From NCBI GenBank assembly GCA_018398585.1, contig JAGTTD010000015.1, positions 29,841,478 through 29,905,477 on the forward strand: DNA of 64,000 bases. Direction: 5' to 3'. Origin of the DNA: Simmondsia chinensis (Eukaryota; Streptophyta; Magnoliopsida; Caryophyllales; Simmondsiaceae). The translations under genes and the position numbers were made by a program. Positions 1-10,102 of this stretch are shown piece by piece. Each line of letters begins with the position of its first letter. Positions within the stretch are counted from its first letter, which is position 1. Below the pieces are notes generated by a model, which was given only the letters and a program-made list of their open reading frames with translations, was not told the origin of the DNA and ran no database searches.

Positions 1-479
1 TTTCTCGACCAATCCAATAAAAATTGGCCATTGCAATTATGAGAAAAATAAAAAAGGGCAAAAATCGAGGTGGCCAACAACTCGGTGGATCGAGTTAGGT
101 TAGAGGCTTTTTCACTCTTTCTCGACTCAACACAACCCATCTCATCTCACCTCTTCTATACAAAAGGATCGATTAGGTCTTGGGGGTGAACACCCATTTT
201 TGAACACACTAGAGTGGGTCAAAAAGGGCCTGTTTTGGAAATAATCTATATTATAAATTTACTTCTACTGCATATTATCATTTATAAATAAAGAAGTAAT
301 GACTTCTGTTGTGTATGATATATTATAAATGTATATGTAACATATATGATATAAAGTAAGCATGAGATCATATAGACACCTCCATTACCAAAAAGAAATC
401 CACCAATCAAAACTTACTTTATGGCCCAAAAATTTTGGAACCCGAGCCTAATATGCACCTAGACTAGTAAAAAAAAAAA
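1..479. other. AT-rich intergenic DNA, nothing recognised
   Basis: No coding potential and no element with readable ends. It lies downstream of the RPS15 3' end, the gene being on the minus strand. Confidence 0.5.
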
Positions 480-800
480 ATAGTGAAATTATCGCTTATG
501 AAGTTTGATCATTTTTCACTTAGTACTTCGACATTTCAATATATACAATGGGTATCATGAAGGTTCAAATTTTTTATCACTTAGATACCATTTTACCGAA
601 CAATAACAAGAACAATCCAGTGCCTCAAAAAAGCTCTCACAAATGCAAGATCGGCGAGGGTTAAATGTAAGCAGCTTTACCCCTAATAGGATGCTATCCT
701 TCCACTGAAATTTGATAGAGATTCAGTGAAAAATGCTAAAATAAAATATAAATATCTTCCATTAAAATTTGATGATCTTTTGCCTATAATGTTAACATGA
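480..800. repeat. Dispersed TATCACTTAG-type repeat, copy 1
   Basis: This stretch carries the phrases 'ttatcacttagatacc' and 'acatgacacatgattt' that recur around 8575, 22640, 35210, 41500, 43950, 47690 and 49085. It is interrupted at 598-712 by a LINE/SINE tail. The family has no ORF and I cannot assign it to a superfamily. Confidence 0.55.
598..712 (-). mobile_element. Degenerate SINE/LINE 3' tail
   Basis: Reads as the reverse complement of the tail shared by many elements here: 'ccagtgcctcaaa', then 'gctctcacaaatgcaag', then 'gtaagcagctttacccc'. It begins with a CAA-rich stretch, the complement of a (TTG)n tail. Heavily mutated. Confidence 0.55.
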
Positions 801-894
801 CACATGATTTCGACAAACTTACTTCAAAGAGAAAATAAAAAAAGCGCCCAATAACATCCACACTATAATCCCACACAAAAAGATATTCAGGTCG

Positions 895-1600
895 TTTCGA
901 GCTCGAATTCGGAGGCTCACAAGGCCAATTTTGCTTGAAAGCTCATTGAGTTGGGATTAAGCTCAATTAAGATGTAAATGAGTTGAGTCAAACCGAGCAC
1001 CTGCTTGTTCGAACTTGGGATCCATAAAGGGTTATCGAACTCTGCTTAGAGCCAATCTCATATCAAGCTTTCAAACCTTTATTCAAGTCCAGCTCGATAA
1101 TCGATTCACCTGGCCTCGCTTGGCTTGTTATCCAATCAAGCCGATTCGAGTCTTTTATTGAGTCGAGCTGAGTTGAGCCAAGTTTGCTACTAAATTGAGC
1201 TATTCAAGTTACTATCAACCCATTGTCAAACATTTTCAAGCCAATACCGATTATTAACAAGTTTATAACGAGTTTTTATCGAACCCTTAACATGCCCTAG
1301 TCAAATTGTTCAATGTTAGCAAAACAAGGAATCCATTATTCGAACTCGACTTATCAAACTTCGCGAACTTGTTCAAATCCGGTTATCAAGCCTCCTTGAC
1401 AAGCAAGAAGCAATAATCGATTCAAACACGAATAATTCATCAAATATTCAGTTCACTTACCCAAAGTTCGATAAAGGCGAGCAAGCTCGAGCATGAGATC
1501 ACCGAACTCAACCAGCTTTCAATCCAAACAAAATATTGACGAGTTGGGCCTTAGGCCAAACTCAAGCGCAAGCTTGACTTGACTCGTTTACACCCAACCT
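895..1600. mobile_element. hAT-like CGAGCTC-rich non-autonomous element, ends unclear
   Basis: A dense run of gagct/agctc/tcgag words like those in the better preserved hAT-type MITEs at 2233, 10103, 27158, 39263 and 42859. The right part ends near 'gactcgtttacaccc', resembling the family end, but no terminal inverted repeat or 8-bp duplication is clear. Confidence 0.45.
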
Positions 1601-1848
1601 ACCCGTGCTAGGTTTGGAAAAATAAAAATAAATAAAAAACCACGAAACTCGAAGGCATAACAATAAGAGATAATCATAGTTTTTTAAAAAATAAAACACA
1701 CAGATCCAGTAACACAGCACTTCAAAACAAAATAAAATCTCTTCTCTAGTAGTTTCCTCTCAATCCAGTCATCAATATTCCAAAAGGCCTAACCATATTC
1801 GCATAAGAAGATAAAAAAAGAACTGAACTGAACGAACCGATAACAATA

Positions 1849-4800
1849 TCACTTGAGAGGAATGAACCGGGAAGAGTGGGTGGCACCGATACCTGGCCTT
1901 CCGTGCTTCACTGGTTTGTAAGAGATTGAGAATTCGGCCAAATAATGGCCGATCATCTCGGGTCTGATCTCGACTTGGTTGAATGTCTTCCCATTGTATA
2001 CTCCGATGATGCTTCCGATCATTTCGGGTACTATTATCATGTTTCTTAGATGTGTTCTCACTGGCTCCGGCTTCTCCCCTGGCGGCGCCTCTCTTTTCTG
2101 TTTAGCAGTGTGTCAAAATTAGGAAGAGAAAAGATAGAAAAGACAACTTAAATATAAGAGTTGTTAACCTGCTATATAGGAAGTGAATAGATAAGGTACA
2201 GGTCAGAGTCCTAGAAGTAATAGGACTAGAATTGGGGGTGTAAGTGAGCCCAGGCAGCTCGTGAGCCCTCAGGAGCCGGCTCATCATAAAGCTCGAAAAC
2301 CTCGGTTAGTGCCAAGCTAGAGCTGATCCGAGCCCGAGACTAAAAAAGTTCGAGCTTGTAAGCAAGCAAGCCTAAGCAAGCCTTATCTTAATATAATTTA
2401 GTAGCTTAAATATGTCAAATTGAGACAAGTTTGAGCCTTAACAAGCCGAGCCCGATATGAAATGAACCTAGATTGAGCTTGAATGAGCCACAAAATTGAA
2501 TGTTTTGTTTGAAGCTCACCGAACTGAATTTGAGCTCAACCAAGTCAGGCCCGAGCCCGAGCCTTTGACGAGCCAAGCTCCAGCTTGAAGTCTCCGAGTT
2601 CAGCAAGCTTGAAGTGGAGCCTCAAGCCTGACGAAATTGGACTCGGCTCGGCTCAAATGCACCCTAACTAGAATAATACGTACTTATATTTACTAATAAG
2701 CAACATCAAACCAAATGATTTAGAGCCCGATTGGTTCAATAGGAAATCGTTCTTCACAAAGTATTTTCAATTGAAAATAATTTTTCCGATCATGAATCAA
2801 CTGAAACAAGGCAGCTACACGGAACAACCATAGACCATACACAGCAAGAATGTTGTTATCTGCTACACAATGAGCCAAACCCTAAATTGAATACATCAAC
2901 CCAATCTTCTATATGAGAATCAATGGCCCCAAGCTCAATTAATCATTCACATCACAAGACCATGTAAATAAACATAACAAAATACATTACAATAATAAGG
3001 TATATTAAGACTAGTAGAAGCTCACTGAGGTTGGAAACTTCAAGCTCAAACTCGAAGGTTGGGCTTGGGTCATTTTAGTTAAGCTCGAACCCAACTCATC
3101 GAGTTTCAAGCTATACTCACCTTATATAATATCATTTAAGCTTAATTTAAGCTCATTTGGGCTTATGGAAGCTCAAGCTCAGCTCATTCACGCTTGAATT
3201 CAGCTCGACTAGATGTATATGGCCTAATAAGGTGGATGAAGATAGGCTTATTTACACACGTTTAGGCTTGGAAGCCTATGAGCCTGAGCTTCACTATATT
3301 GAAGCGTGGCTCATTAATGAGATGGGCTCCACTCGAGCTTGAAATGATTGCATCCTAACCCAATAAAATAACGTACCGCCTTGCGCAGTTTCTTGATTGA
3401 ATTAAGTTTGCATTGATTGAATTAGCACAGCAACAATTGCATCCTAACCCAATATTGTATACAATAATCAACGGCACCCAAATACAACTGATCATTACCC
3501 AAATACAACTGATCATTCACAGCACAAGAATGAGCAAATAGACACAACAAAATACCTTACAATTAAAGCAAAGGAAGATAAATAGGAATAAAATAACATA
3601 CCGCCTTGCGTAGTTTTTTTATCAAAGCCATCGGCTTACGCTTCAAACCACGAGAAAACCTATCATTTTACAAGAATACACAAATCAGCGCTAAGTAAAC
3701 TAAAACCTATCATTTTACAAGAATACACGAATCAGCGCTAAATAAACTAAGGCGTTGTTCAATGGAAGTTCTTTTCTACTACATTTCTATATCTTGAATC
3801 TCGGTTAGTAAAAAAAATGCGTATAATACACATTTTAGATACGTATGCATGCTTTCACATTTTAGAAACAACATTTACGTATAATTAGCAATAACACAAT
3901 ATAATACGCGTTCTCTTGGTAATATCCTTATAAATCACGCATTATAACACATATCCAAATTTTTCTCATTGAAAAAATAAATGATAGCTGAAAATAATCA
4001 ATAGCTACACCAAAATTAAATATTCATAATCTATATTTTGATAGAAGTGACCAACGAGGGCACCAACACGCCGTCACCGGATCCCATTAGAACTCCGAAG
4101 TTAAGCGTGCTTGGGCGAGAGCAGTACCAGGATGGGTGACCACCTGGGAAGTCCTCACCCTCAGGTTGGGGACACTGGGAAACAGCCTCTCTTCGGGTTA
4201 ACACCCTAAAGGGGGAAGGCTGCGTACATCCACCCCCCCCAGACCCTGCATAGGTGGAACTCCTGAGACACTGGGTATGTTCCTTTATATTTTGATAGAA
4301 CTGCCACTTTAGCTCTCAAAATATTGATTATACCCAATCATTTATTGTGTGTTATACTTCTACAACCGCTATTATAACTGACATTATCCTTTACTTTTTA
4401 TAAGTGAACAAACTTTCAATCGAAATTTTCATGTATACAGCAAAATAAATGGCAATAGATGCCAAGGAGAAAATATTTTCCGACAACGAGGAGGAGATGA
4501 CGTCCTCCCGAAAAAGGGAAATGGATTTTCCCTTACAAGAAGTAAATCCAATTTCTGTTTCATTCTTACATCCTCTCCTTCACGTCAACTTCTAGGACCA
4601 AATACGAACCATATAAGAATTTATATGACAAAAATGATTTCCAAAACTCAGATACAAGAAAATTTTGGAACAAATCGGTTCGAATTTTCTTTAGGAAGAA
4701 ATATATCCCCGAAGAAAATAATCTTCCCTTCAACCAACCAGAGCTCTACTAGAATCAGAATTTCGAGAGAAGCATGCACCTTCTGCGAACACGTGCAGGG

Positions 4801-7625
4801 AAGAGCATAACAAGCTCATCAGTAGACATATCCAATAAATTATCCAAATCAACACCTCTGTAACTGAACTTCTTAAACGTTCTCTTCTTCGGTTGCCCAG
4901 CCGCAACATCTCCCCCCACATCCGCCTGTTATAGGGAGAAAGAAAGAGTCAAATCGAACGTTTCACTGTATATAATAATTCCAATTCTTCACCAAACGTA
5001 AACTTTTGTGGCAATTAGTTCTTAGACATGATATCTATTAAATTATAAAACCGTTAAAACTTTCAAATAATTGGTTTACTAACATCGTACTAAAGCTTTA
5101 TTGATAGAGTGATCATAAGTTCAATTCCCACCAACCCCAGCTCTCAACATTGATATAATTTATGCTCAATATTTGATGTAGCCTATGTATTATCCACGCT
5201 TCAAGTACAATGGGGCATTCGCGAGAAGACTGTATTAAACTAAAAACCATGCTTATCTATCTGCTTAAACTTTTGGGATAGTTGATTCTTTAACGATATT
5301 GAAGCAAGATTGTGAAATCTCAAATTCTATGCTACACAAGTGAAAATATTAGTGTATAAAATCATTCATATGCCTTTTTTTTTTTTTTTTTTTTTTGGTG
5401 CAAGAGTTCAAGATTATAATTACAGTGAAGATAAAAATCTTCAACAGTATAACAGCATTCCCAATTTTCCACCCAACAGCATAAATTTTTTCAAAACAGT
5501 TAGTTTCTAGGTACAGTATCAGAGCAATATTGAGAGGTGTCAAATTCAAGTCCATAAAACCCCACTATATAAACACACTGATTAATATAACTGAAGAATA
5601 AAATACCAAGTGAATCGATACATTATCTAAACTTAAAAGTCACTCACATAAAGGAACACATTAAAGTACAAAATCATTTATCTTACGACTTTTTTACAAC
5701 ATTAGTCCTCGATGTTTTTAACTTCGTTCAAATTGGTCCCCCGTCTTTTTTTTTTTTTGTTCAAAATGGTCCCTAATGTTTGTAATCTATTCAAAGTAGT
5801 CCTTCATCTTTTCCTTGGTCCAAAATGATCCCTAATGTTTTATTTTACGACAAAATTAGTCCCTCACTTGACAACTAAAACTAATAAAATTTAAAAGACG
5901 AGTGATCAATTTTGTGATAAATAAAAACATTAGGTATCATTTTGAACAAAATAGGATGAGGGACTAATTTGAACAAATTTAAAAACAATACGAATTAACG
6001 ATGTAAATAACTCTTCATCTGCCAAGTTATTTATACCATTAGTCCAGATATTTTTAACATTGTTCAAATTAGTTCCTCGTCGTTTTTTGTTCAAAATGGC
6101 CCCTAATGTTTTATTTTATGACGAAATTAGTCCCTCACTTGGCGACTAAAACTAGGTAAATTTTAAAAGACGAGGGATGATGTAAATTAAACATTAAGAA
6201 CCATTTTGAACTTAAAAAAAAAAAAGATGAGAGGCAAATTTGAACAAATTTAAATAACAGTTCAAGATTATTGTTAAATTTCACCAGGCTTTTAGACCCA
6301 ACCCACAAAGTTGGCATACATGAGATTCACATATAAGTCCAAGTGACTCAATAGAATTTCATCAATCCTTTTTTCTATCGTTCTTAAGGTGAAGAATTAA
6401 GCCAAGCACAAAAATTTCTACAATAACAATAAAAAGGGTAGGTCACTAGTATAATTCCCTATTCACAATTTTGCTATTTACTGGAATGATATTCCTTTAC
6501 TGGGGTTCCATCTTACCAATTGCATTAGGTCGAGAAATCCACTAGGCTTATATATAGATATCTAATAAGAGTGCAGAAAAACATGTAACTACAGTCATTA
6601 TCAAACAAGGACATAAAACTTGCTATTCAAACGACTAACCGTCTATCATCCCTAAACAACAAGTCTACTCCTCCATTGGAGTCTCACAAACAAGAAATAA
6701 AATGACAATAAAGAAAGAAAAACTCAGAGATATCCTCCCCCTTCGATAGATGATGCCATGATCCCCTCTTCGATCCTCATCTCCTCTCTCTCTCCCACAA
6801 CTCCAATGTAAATCTTTTACGAGACTCAATGTGGAGTCCTTGACAATTACTATGTGTTATGTTTCTCCTACCACTATTATGACTAACATTGTCCTTTACT
6901 TTGTAACTCGATGAACTTTTGTCATGATTTTGTCAATATCCGATCAGTCAAATGTATCCGAACGATCAGATCAGCCTATGCGTAGTTTCTTTCAGTATCT
7001 ACTTGATCGGATATCTAACCCATCGATCAGATAGGCCGTAGCTAGGCGGAAAAAGCCGTTTTTACAAAATTTTTATGTTTTTCACATTTTTTATTTGTTT
7101 TTCGGTATTTTGCATTGTAAACTCAATAAATAGGGATTAGTCCTTCATTGTAATTCAATTCTTTACTTGATTAATGAAATCTCTAACTTGATATACAATT
7201 TTAACTCTCTCTCTCTAAATTTCTCCCCCAATTTTCCTTTCTTCTACTTTCTCCCTCCTTCCCTAATACTGATTCTCCCTCTAATTCTTCCTTTTCTCCC
7301 TCAATTTCTTCCCTTTTCATGATTGATATATGAATTTTTGACCTAATTACTGATTCTCCCTCAATTTCTTCTACTTTCTCCCTCCCTCCCTCCCAAATAC
7401 TGATTCTCTCCCTAATTCTTCCTTCTCTCCCTCAATTTCTTCTCTTTTCATGATTGATATATATGAGGTTTTGACCTCATTACTGATTGGACCATAACAA
7501 CTTTTGATCGAAATTTTCACGTACGTATTAGATCTCGTTTAATAATCGCAAAGTATGTTAATAACAGGACATAACACAACTAGCACTGAGGGGAGAGAGA
7601 GAGAGAGAGAGAAGGAAGTTACCAT
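1849..7625 (-). CDS. RPS15: 40S ribosomal protein S15 (uS19), four exons
   Basis: Encodes the small-subunit ribosomal protein uS19, which sits in the 40S head near the decoding site. Coding exons on the minus strand: 7623-7625 (ATG alone, followed by GTAACT), 4780-4925, 3602-3659 and 1849-2097 (stop TGA). Joined, they give 456 nt and 151 residues, close to the usual plant length of about 152. Exon 2 gives '[16 protein letters not shown]', exon 3 '[17 protein letters not shown]', exon 4 '[15 protein letters not shown]' and the C-terminal '[17 protein letters not shown]'. All introns have GT..AG ends and phases match. An intron directly after the start codon is, from memory, usual for plant RPS15. 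Introns are long and full of mobile DNA, including a hAT MITE, a 5S-headed SINE and SMART remnants. A partial second copy of exon 3 lies in intron 3. Promoter elements at 7677-7725 fit a ribosomal protein gene. Confidence 0.96.
2233..2666. mobile_element. hAT-type MITE in RPS15 intron 3
   Basis: Starts TGGGGGTGTAAGTGAGCC and ends GGCTCAAATGCACCCTA, an imperfect terminal inverted repeat. It is flanked by the perfect 8-bp direct repeat ACTAGAAT at 2225-2232 and 2667-2674. The interior is built of gagct/agctc words. Length 434 bp, no ORF. The 8-bp duplication and TAGGG-type end place it with hAT elements. Confidence 0.85.
2870..3020. repeat. Upstream part of a segment duplicated within RPS15 intron 3
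   Basis: The text around 'aatcattcacatcacaaga' and 'acataacaaaatac' recurs in altered form at 3440-3560. Together with 3351-3402 this is one copy of a duplication that includes the end of exon 3. An inserted hAT-like fragment splits the copy. Confidence 0.6.
3020..3350. mobile_element. hAT-like fragment splitting the RPS15 duplication
   Basis: Rich in agctc/gagct words as in the hAT MITEs. The terminal repeats are degraded; the right end reads 'gcatccta', like the family end 'gcacccta'. It sits between 2870-3020 and 3351-3402. Confidence 0.5.
3375..3402 (-). pseudogene. Duplicated 3' end of RPS15 exon 3 with its donor
   Basis: On the minus strand this reads ATCAAGAAACTGCGCAAGGC then G|GTACG, encoding IKKLRKA followed by a splice donor. 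It copies the end of true exon 3 (3602-3620) with its donor. Only about 7 codons survive, and no acceptor in the right place is seen upstream, so it is probably a non-functional exon fragment. Confidence 0.7.
4047..4285 (+). mobile_element. 5S rRNA-headed SINE, complete insertion
   Basis: Flanked by a perfect 15-bp direct repeat TATATTTTGATAGAA at 4032-4046 and 4286-4300, so this is a complete insertion. The first ~110 nt are 5S rRNA: 'caccggatcccattagaac', box A region 'aagttaagcgtgcttgggc', box C region 'ggatgggtgaccacctggg', ending 'aagtcctc'. From about 4160 the sequence becomes the tail shared with LINE relics here: 'gggaaacagcctctctt', 'aaggctgcgtacatcc', 'cagaccctgc', 'gacactgggtatgtt'. 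It lies antisense in RPS15 intron 2. 5S-derived SINEs are well known in vertebrates; in plants 5S sequence is known in Cassandra LTRs. It is not a functional 5S gene: the 3' end of 5S and a T-run terminator are missing. Confidence 0.88.
4967..5330 (+). mobile_element. Degenerate SMART-type small LTR element cluster, RPS15 intron 1
   Basis: Matches, with many mutations, the two clean SMART copies at 59948 and 60645. LTR-like segments lie at about 4967-5027, 5035-5087 and 5231-5297, the last with 'cttaaacttttgggatag'. Between them is the internal part, including 'ataatttatgctca' and 'tatccacgcttcaag'. A PBS-like word follows the second LTR. Three LTR-like blocks suggest a tandem or recombined copy. 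Confidence 0.6.
5443..5560 (+). mobile_element. SMART-type LTR plus PBS fragment
   Basis: A degenerate ~72-bp LTR-like block is followed at 5517 by 'gtatcagagc', the initiator-tRNA-Met primer-binding word used by these elements, and by 'gaggtgtcaaattcaagtcc', which resembles the SMART internal start. The downstream LTR is not seen. Confidence 0.5.
5690..6265. repeat. Two adjacent inverted-repeat elements (GTCCCTAATGTTT type)
   Basis: Each unit (about 5690-5990 and 6035-6265) opens with 'attagtcc', 'ttcaaatt' and 'aaaatggtccctaatg' and closes with the reverse complement ('attttgaac', 'gactaatttgaacaaat'). They fold back almost end to end. Related copies lie at 21495-22030. They look like MITEs with long terminal inverted repeats. 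Confidence 0.6.
7200..7490. repeat. Tandemly duplicated pyrimidine-rich tract, RPS15 intron 1
   Basis: Two consecutive ~125-bp units, near 7238-7365 and 7367-7490, each carry 'ctccctcaatttcttc', 'catgattgatatat' and 'attactgattc'. On the RPS15 strand the tract is purine-rich. A (GA)n run follows at 7590-7613, directly next to the exon 1 donor. Confidence 0.65.
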
Positions 7626-7676
7626 TGTTGAATCGAAGGCCGAAGCTTGAGTATCGCAGGCGATGAGAATACGAAG

Positions 7677-7725
7677 CTAGGGTTTTTCTGTAAACCACAT
7701 ATAACTGGCGGATCCTTATATAAAG
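7677..7725 (-). promoter_or_regulatory. RPS15 core promoter: TATA box and telo-box
   Basis: On the minus strand CTTTATATAA (7716-7725) is a TATA box, and AAACCCTAG (7677-7685) about 35 nt downstream is a telo-box at the expected transcription start. Telo-boxes near the start are a known hallmark of plant ribosomal-protein genes. TGGGCC-type words (site II-like) lie further upstream near 7803-7812, inside a GC-rich repeat. Distance from the telo-box to the ATG is about 50 nt. Confidence 0.75.
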
Positions 7726-7727
7726 TG

Positions 7728-8160
7728 GAGGCCACGGGCCGGGTCGGGCCCGGGCCTGGAGGGCTCCAGGGCCGGGCCCGCTACAGTGCGGGCTGGGTCA
7801 GGCGGGCCCAGGTTGGCCTTTTTTTATCAATTTAAAAAAAAATGCAAAATTTAAAAAATACAAAGTCGTTTTATACTAAAATTATTATAATTTATTGATA
7901 AATAATATGAGATATAAATACATTTTATCCCAAGCACTAATAATACTAAATATATGTAATGAAATAAAATATATAATATGTAATAGTAAATAATGATACA
8001 TAAATAACGTAACAAGTACAAATACAATGCAGTTAGAGCCTAATATTTAAAAGTACAAATTTGTTTATCAAAAAATATATAAAGTAAAAGTAATATAAAT
8101 TTTTTTTTTTTAATTAGGAGGACTCCCCGGCCCGGGCCCAACAAAAATTATTATGAACAT
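7728..8160. repeat. GGGCCC-rich ended element upstream of RPS15
   Basis: Starts with a very GC-rich stretch ('cgggccgggtcgggcccggg') and ends near 8126-8142 with 'ccggcccgggccca', with AT-rich DNA between. The inverted GC-rich ends suggest a hAT-like MITE, but I see no clean duplication. It may supply the GGGCCC/TGGGCC words in the RPS15 promoter. Confidence 0.4.
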
Positions 8161-8210
8161 TATTATTATTAGTTTTCTTTTTCCCTAAAAATCACTTCAA
8201 TTTTATGTAC

Positions 8211-8342
8211 AACAACAATAACAACAACAACAACAAACCCAGTGCCTACAAAGGGCTCCTGCAAAAGCACGGTCTGGAGTGTAGATGTACGCAGCCTTCC
8301 CCCTTCAGGGGATACCTTGAAGAGAGGTTGTTTCTGAGGACC
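8211..8342 (-). mobile_element. SINE/LINE 3' tail with (TTG)n
   Basis: Reverse complement of the shared tail: a CAA run at the left, 'cccagtgcctacaaagggct', 'gtagatgtacgcagcctt', 'gagaggttgtttctgagga'. The 5' part is missing, consistent with 5' truncation. Confidence 0.75.
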
Positions 8343-8574
8343 TAAATTTACATATAAAATAATCTAATAACATTAAAAATGTATTTTTAATATTTAAACA
8401 TTTGCAAATATATAAAAATAAATTTATATTTTAAAATTATTTTTTAAATGCCACGTCAAGAAAAATAATGGGATGTTAATACCGTTAATATTAAGGTATG
8501 ACATTGAAAATTTTGATAAAATTAAATGGTTTTTAAAATATTATAAAAATTTAGGTGATTTTAGTCAAGAACCA

Positions 8575-8990
8575 ATTATTATAAAAGGAAATTATTATTT
8601 AACTATTTAAAATTTAAACATCTATTACCTAAATATTTTGATATTTTAGTAAATCTAATAAATTACCTTGAAGTTTAAAATTTATCAATTAAATATCATG
8701 TTCCTAACTATGGTGAATTTTTGTCAAAAACTAGACAATTTTCAACCAAAAAAAAAAAAAAAATTTTGAATTAATGCATAATTACGATAGTATATATGAG
8801 TTATATTGATATTTTCAACTAAATATTTGTAGAAAAATTTCATAATATTTGATGAAATATAGTCATATGTCGTTTAAATTACGTGTCATATCAACATTTT
8901 TTGCAAAACAAATAACAAATTTTAATAGAAAAACTAAAATTACCTATAGACTTGAAACTTGTTCCTACGTGACCCGATCAATTCGATCAG
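8575..8990. repeat. Dispersed TATCACTTAG-type repeat, copy 2
   Basis: Contains 'taccttgaagtttaaaat', 'gtgaatttttgtcaaaaact' and 'agtcatatgtcg', the same order as the other copies. No coding. Confidence 0.5.
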
Positions 8991-9157
8991 GAACTCGCTA
9001 TCTATTTTCTTTGTTCAACTCTTTGACAATACGAAAAAACCATCGTTCAACTGTTTAACAATCCTATATCAGTATTTTTGAAGAAAAATTCTGTATTATT
9101 TATTTTAAGATTACTTTTTTTACACTATATTTTATTTTGCTAGATGCTTTAATTCAA

Positions 9158-9249
9158 CATCCACCCCCCCGGAAGGAGGAAGGATGCGTACATCTACCCC
9201 CCAGACCCCGCTTTCGCGGGAGCCTTTTGCACTGGGACTGTTGTTGTTA
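9158..9249 (+). mobile_element. SINE/LINE 3' tail, truncated
   Basis: Contains 'gatgcgtacatctacccccc', 'agaccccgctttcgcgggag' and 'gcactgggactgttgttgtt': the end of the shared tail with a short (TTG)n run. Confidence 0.75.
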
Positions 9250-9372
9250 TTTTGCTTTAATTGAACATCATACTTATAGCATGTAAAAATATATTTATTT
9301 GTAATATTTCATCTTAATTTTCTCTTAATTTATTCCCCTGCACTAGATAAACATCTTCTTTCTGAACTCTTA

Positions 9373-9915
9373 AGGTACGTTCGGTTTAGCTTATCTTTTC
9401 TCGATTTATCTATTTTAATAACATCTATTCATTTAAGATCTATATTTTTTTTTTATAGTGAAGTGTTTCATTGTGTAGTAAACAAAGATTTTTTTTTTTT
9501 TTTTTTTTACAGAATAAAGTGTTTGGATGCGAGTTTTACAAAAAAAAAGTTATCAATTATAATCGCAAAATATAGCTTAATAATATAAATCGATTTTATA
9601 AGAATGGGTAGGAGACGATCATATAATAATAGTTGGTTATAGTAGGTGAAAGTAGTGATAACAAGTAAAAGTAGGTCATAGTAGTGAAAATTTAATGTTA
9701 ATATAGTATTTTGAAAGCAATTTTCTGAAATAAGCAGATAAAAAGATCTAATTTTGCATCTTTTTTCCTCAGTTACAAAGCAACTTTTTTATCTTTCTAT
9801 TTAAGCTGTGAAAAATATGTAAAAAAATCTTTTTTGTCAACCAAACGCAAACTTTACAGTCAACTAAATCTTTTTCACAGTTTTAAGCTATTAAAAAGAT
9901 GAACTGAACGTAGCC
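9373..9915. mobile_element. PIF/Harbinger-like MITE
   Basis: Left end AGGTACGTTCGGTTTAGC and right end GAACTGAACGTAGCC are imperfect inverted repeats, with TTA on both sides (9370-9372 and 9916-9918). The 3-bp TTA duplication suggests a Tourist-like element. No ORF. Confidence 0.55.
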
Positions 9916-10102
9916 TTACTTTATGTAAACTTAACGATGAACCTTAGGGGCAAGGGCGAAAGTCGAAATGAGAAACATATTCCCACTTTTTGATTGTTTG
10001 GTACACGTTTTTAAAAGTGAGAATGAAATGTCTTTATTTCCACGTTTTTATGTTTACGAGGCCAAGTACGAGCGGGTGCAAAGAATTGGCAGCTCTTAGC
10101 GC

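Noticed and set aside
4080..4160. Functional 5S rRNA gene
   Set aside because: The 3' end of 5S is replaced by the SINE tail, there is no T-run terminator, and the unit is bounded by a target-site duplication.
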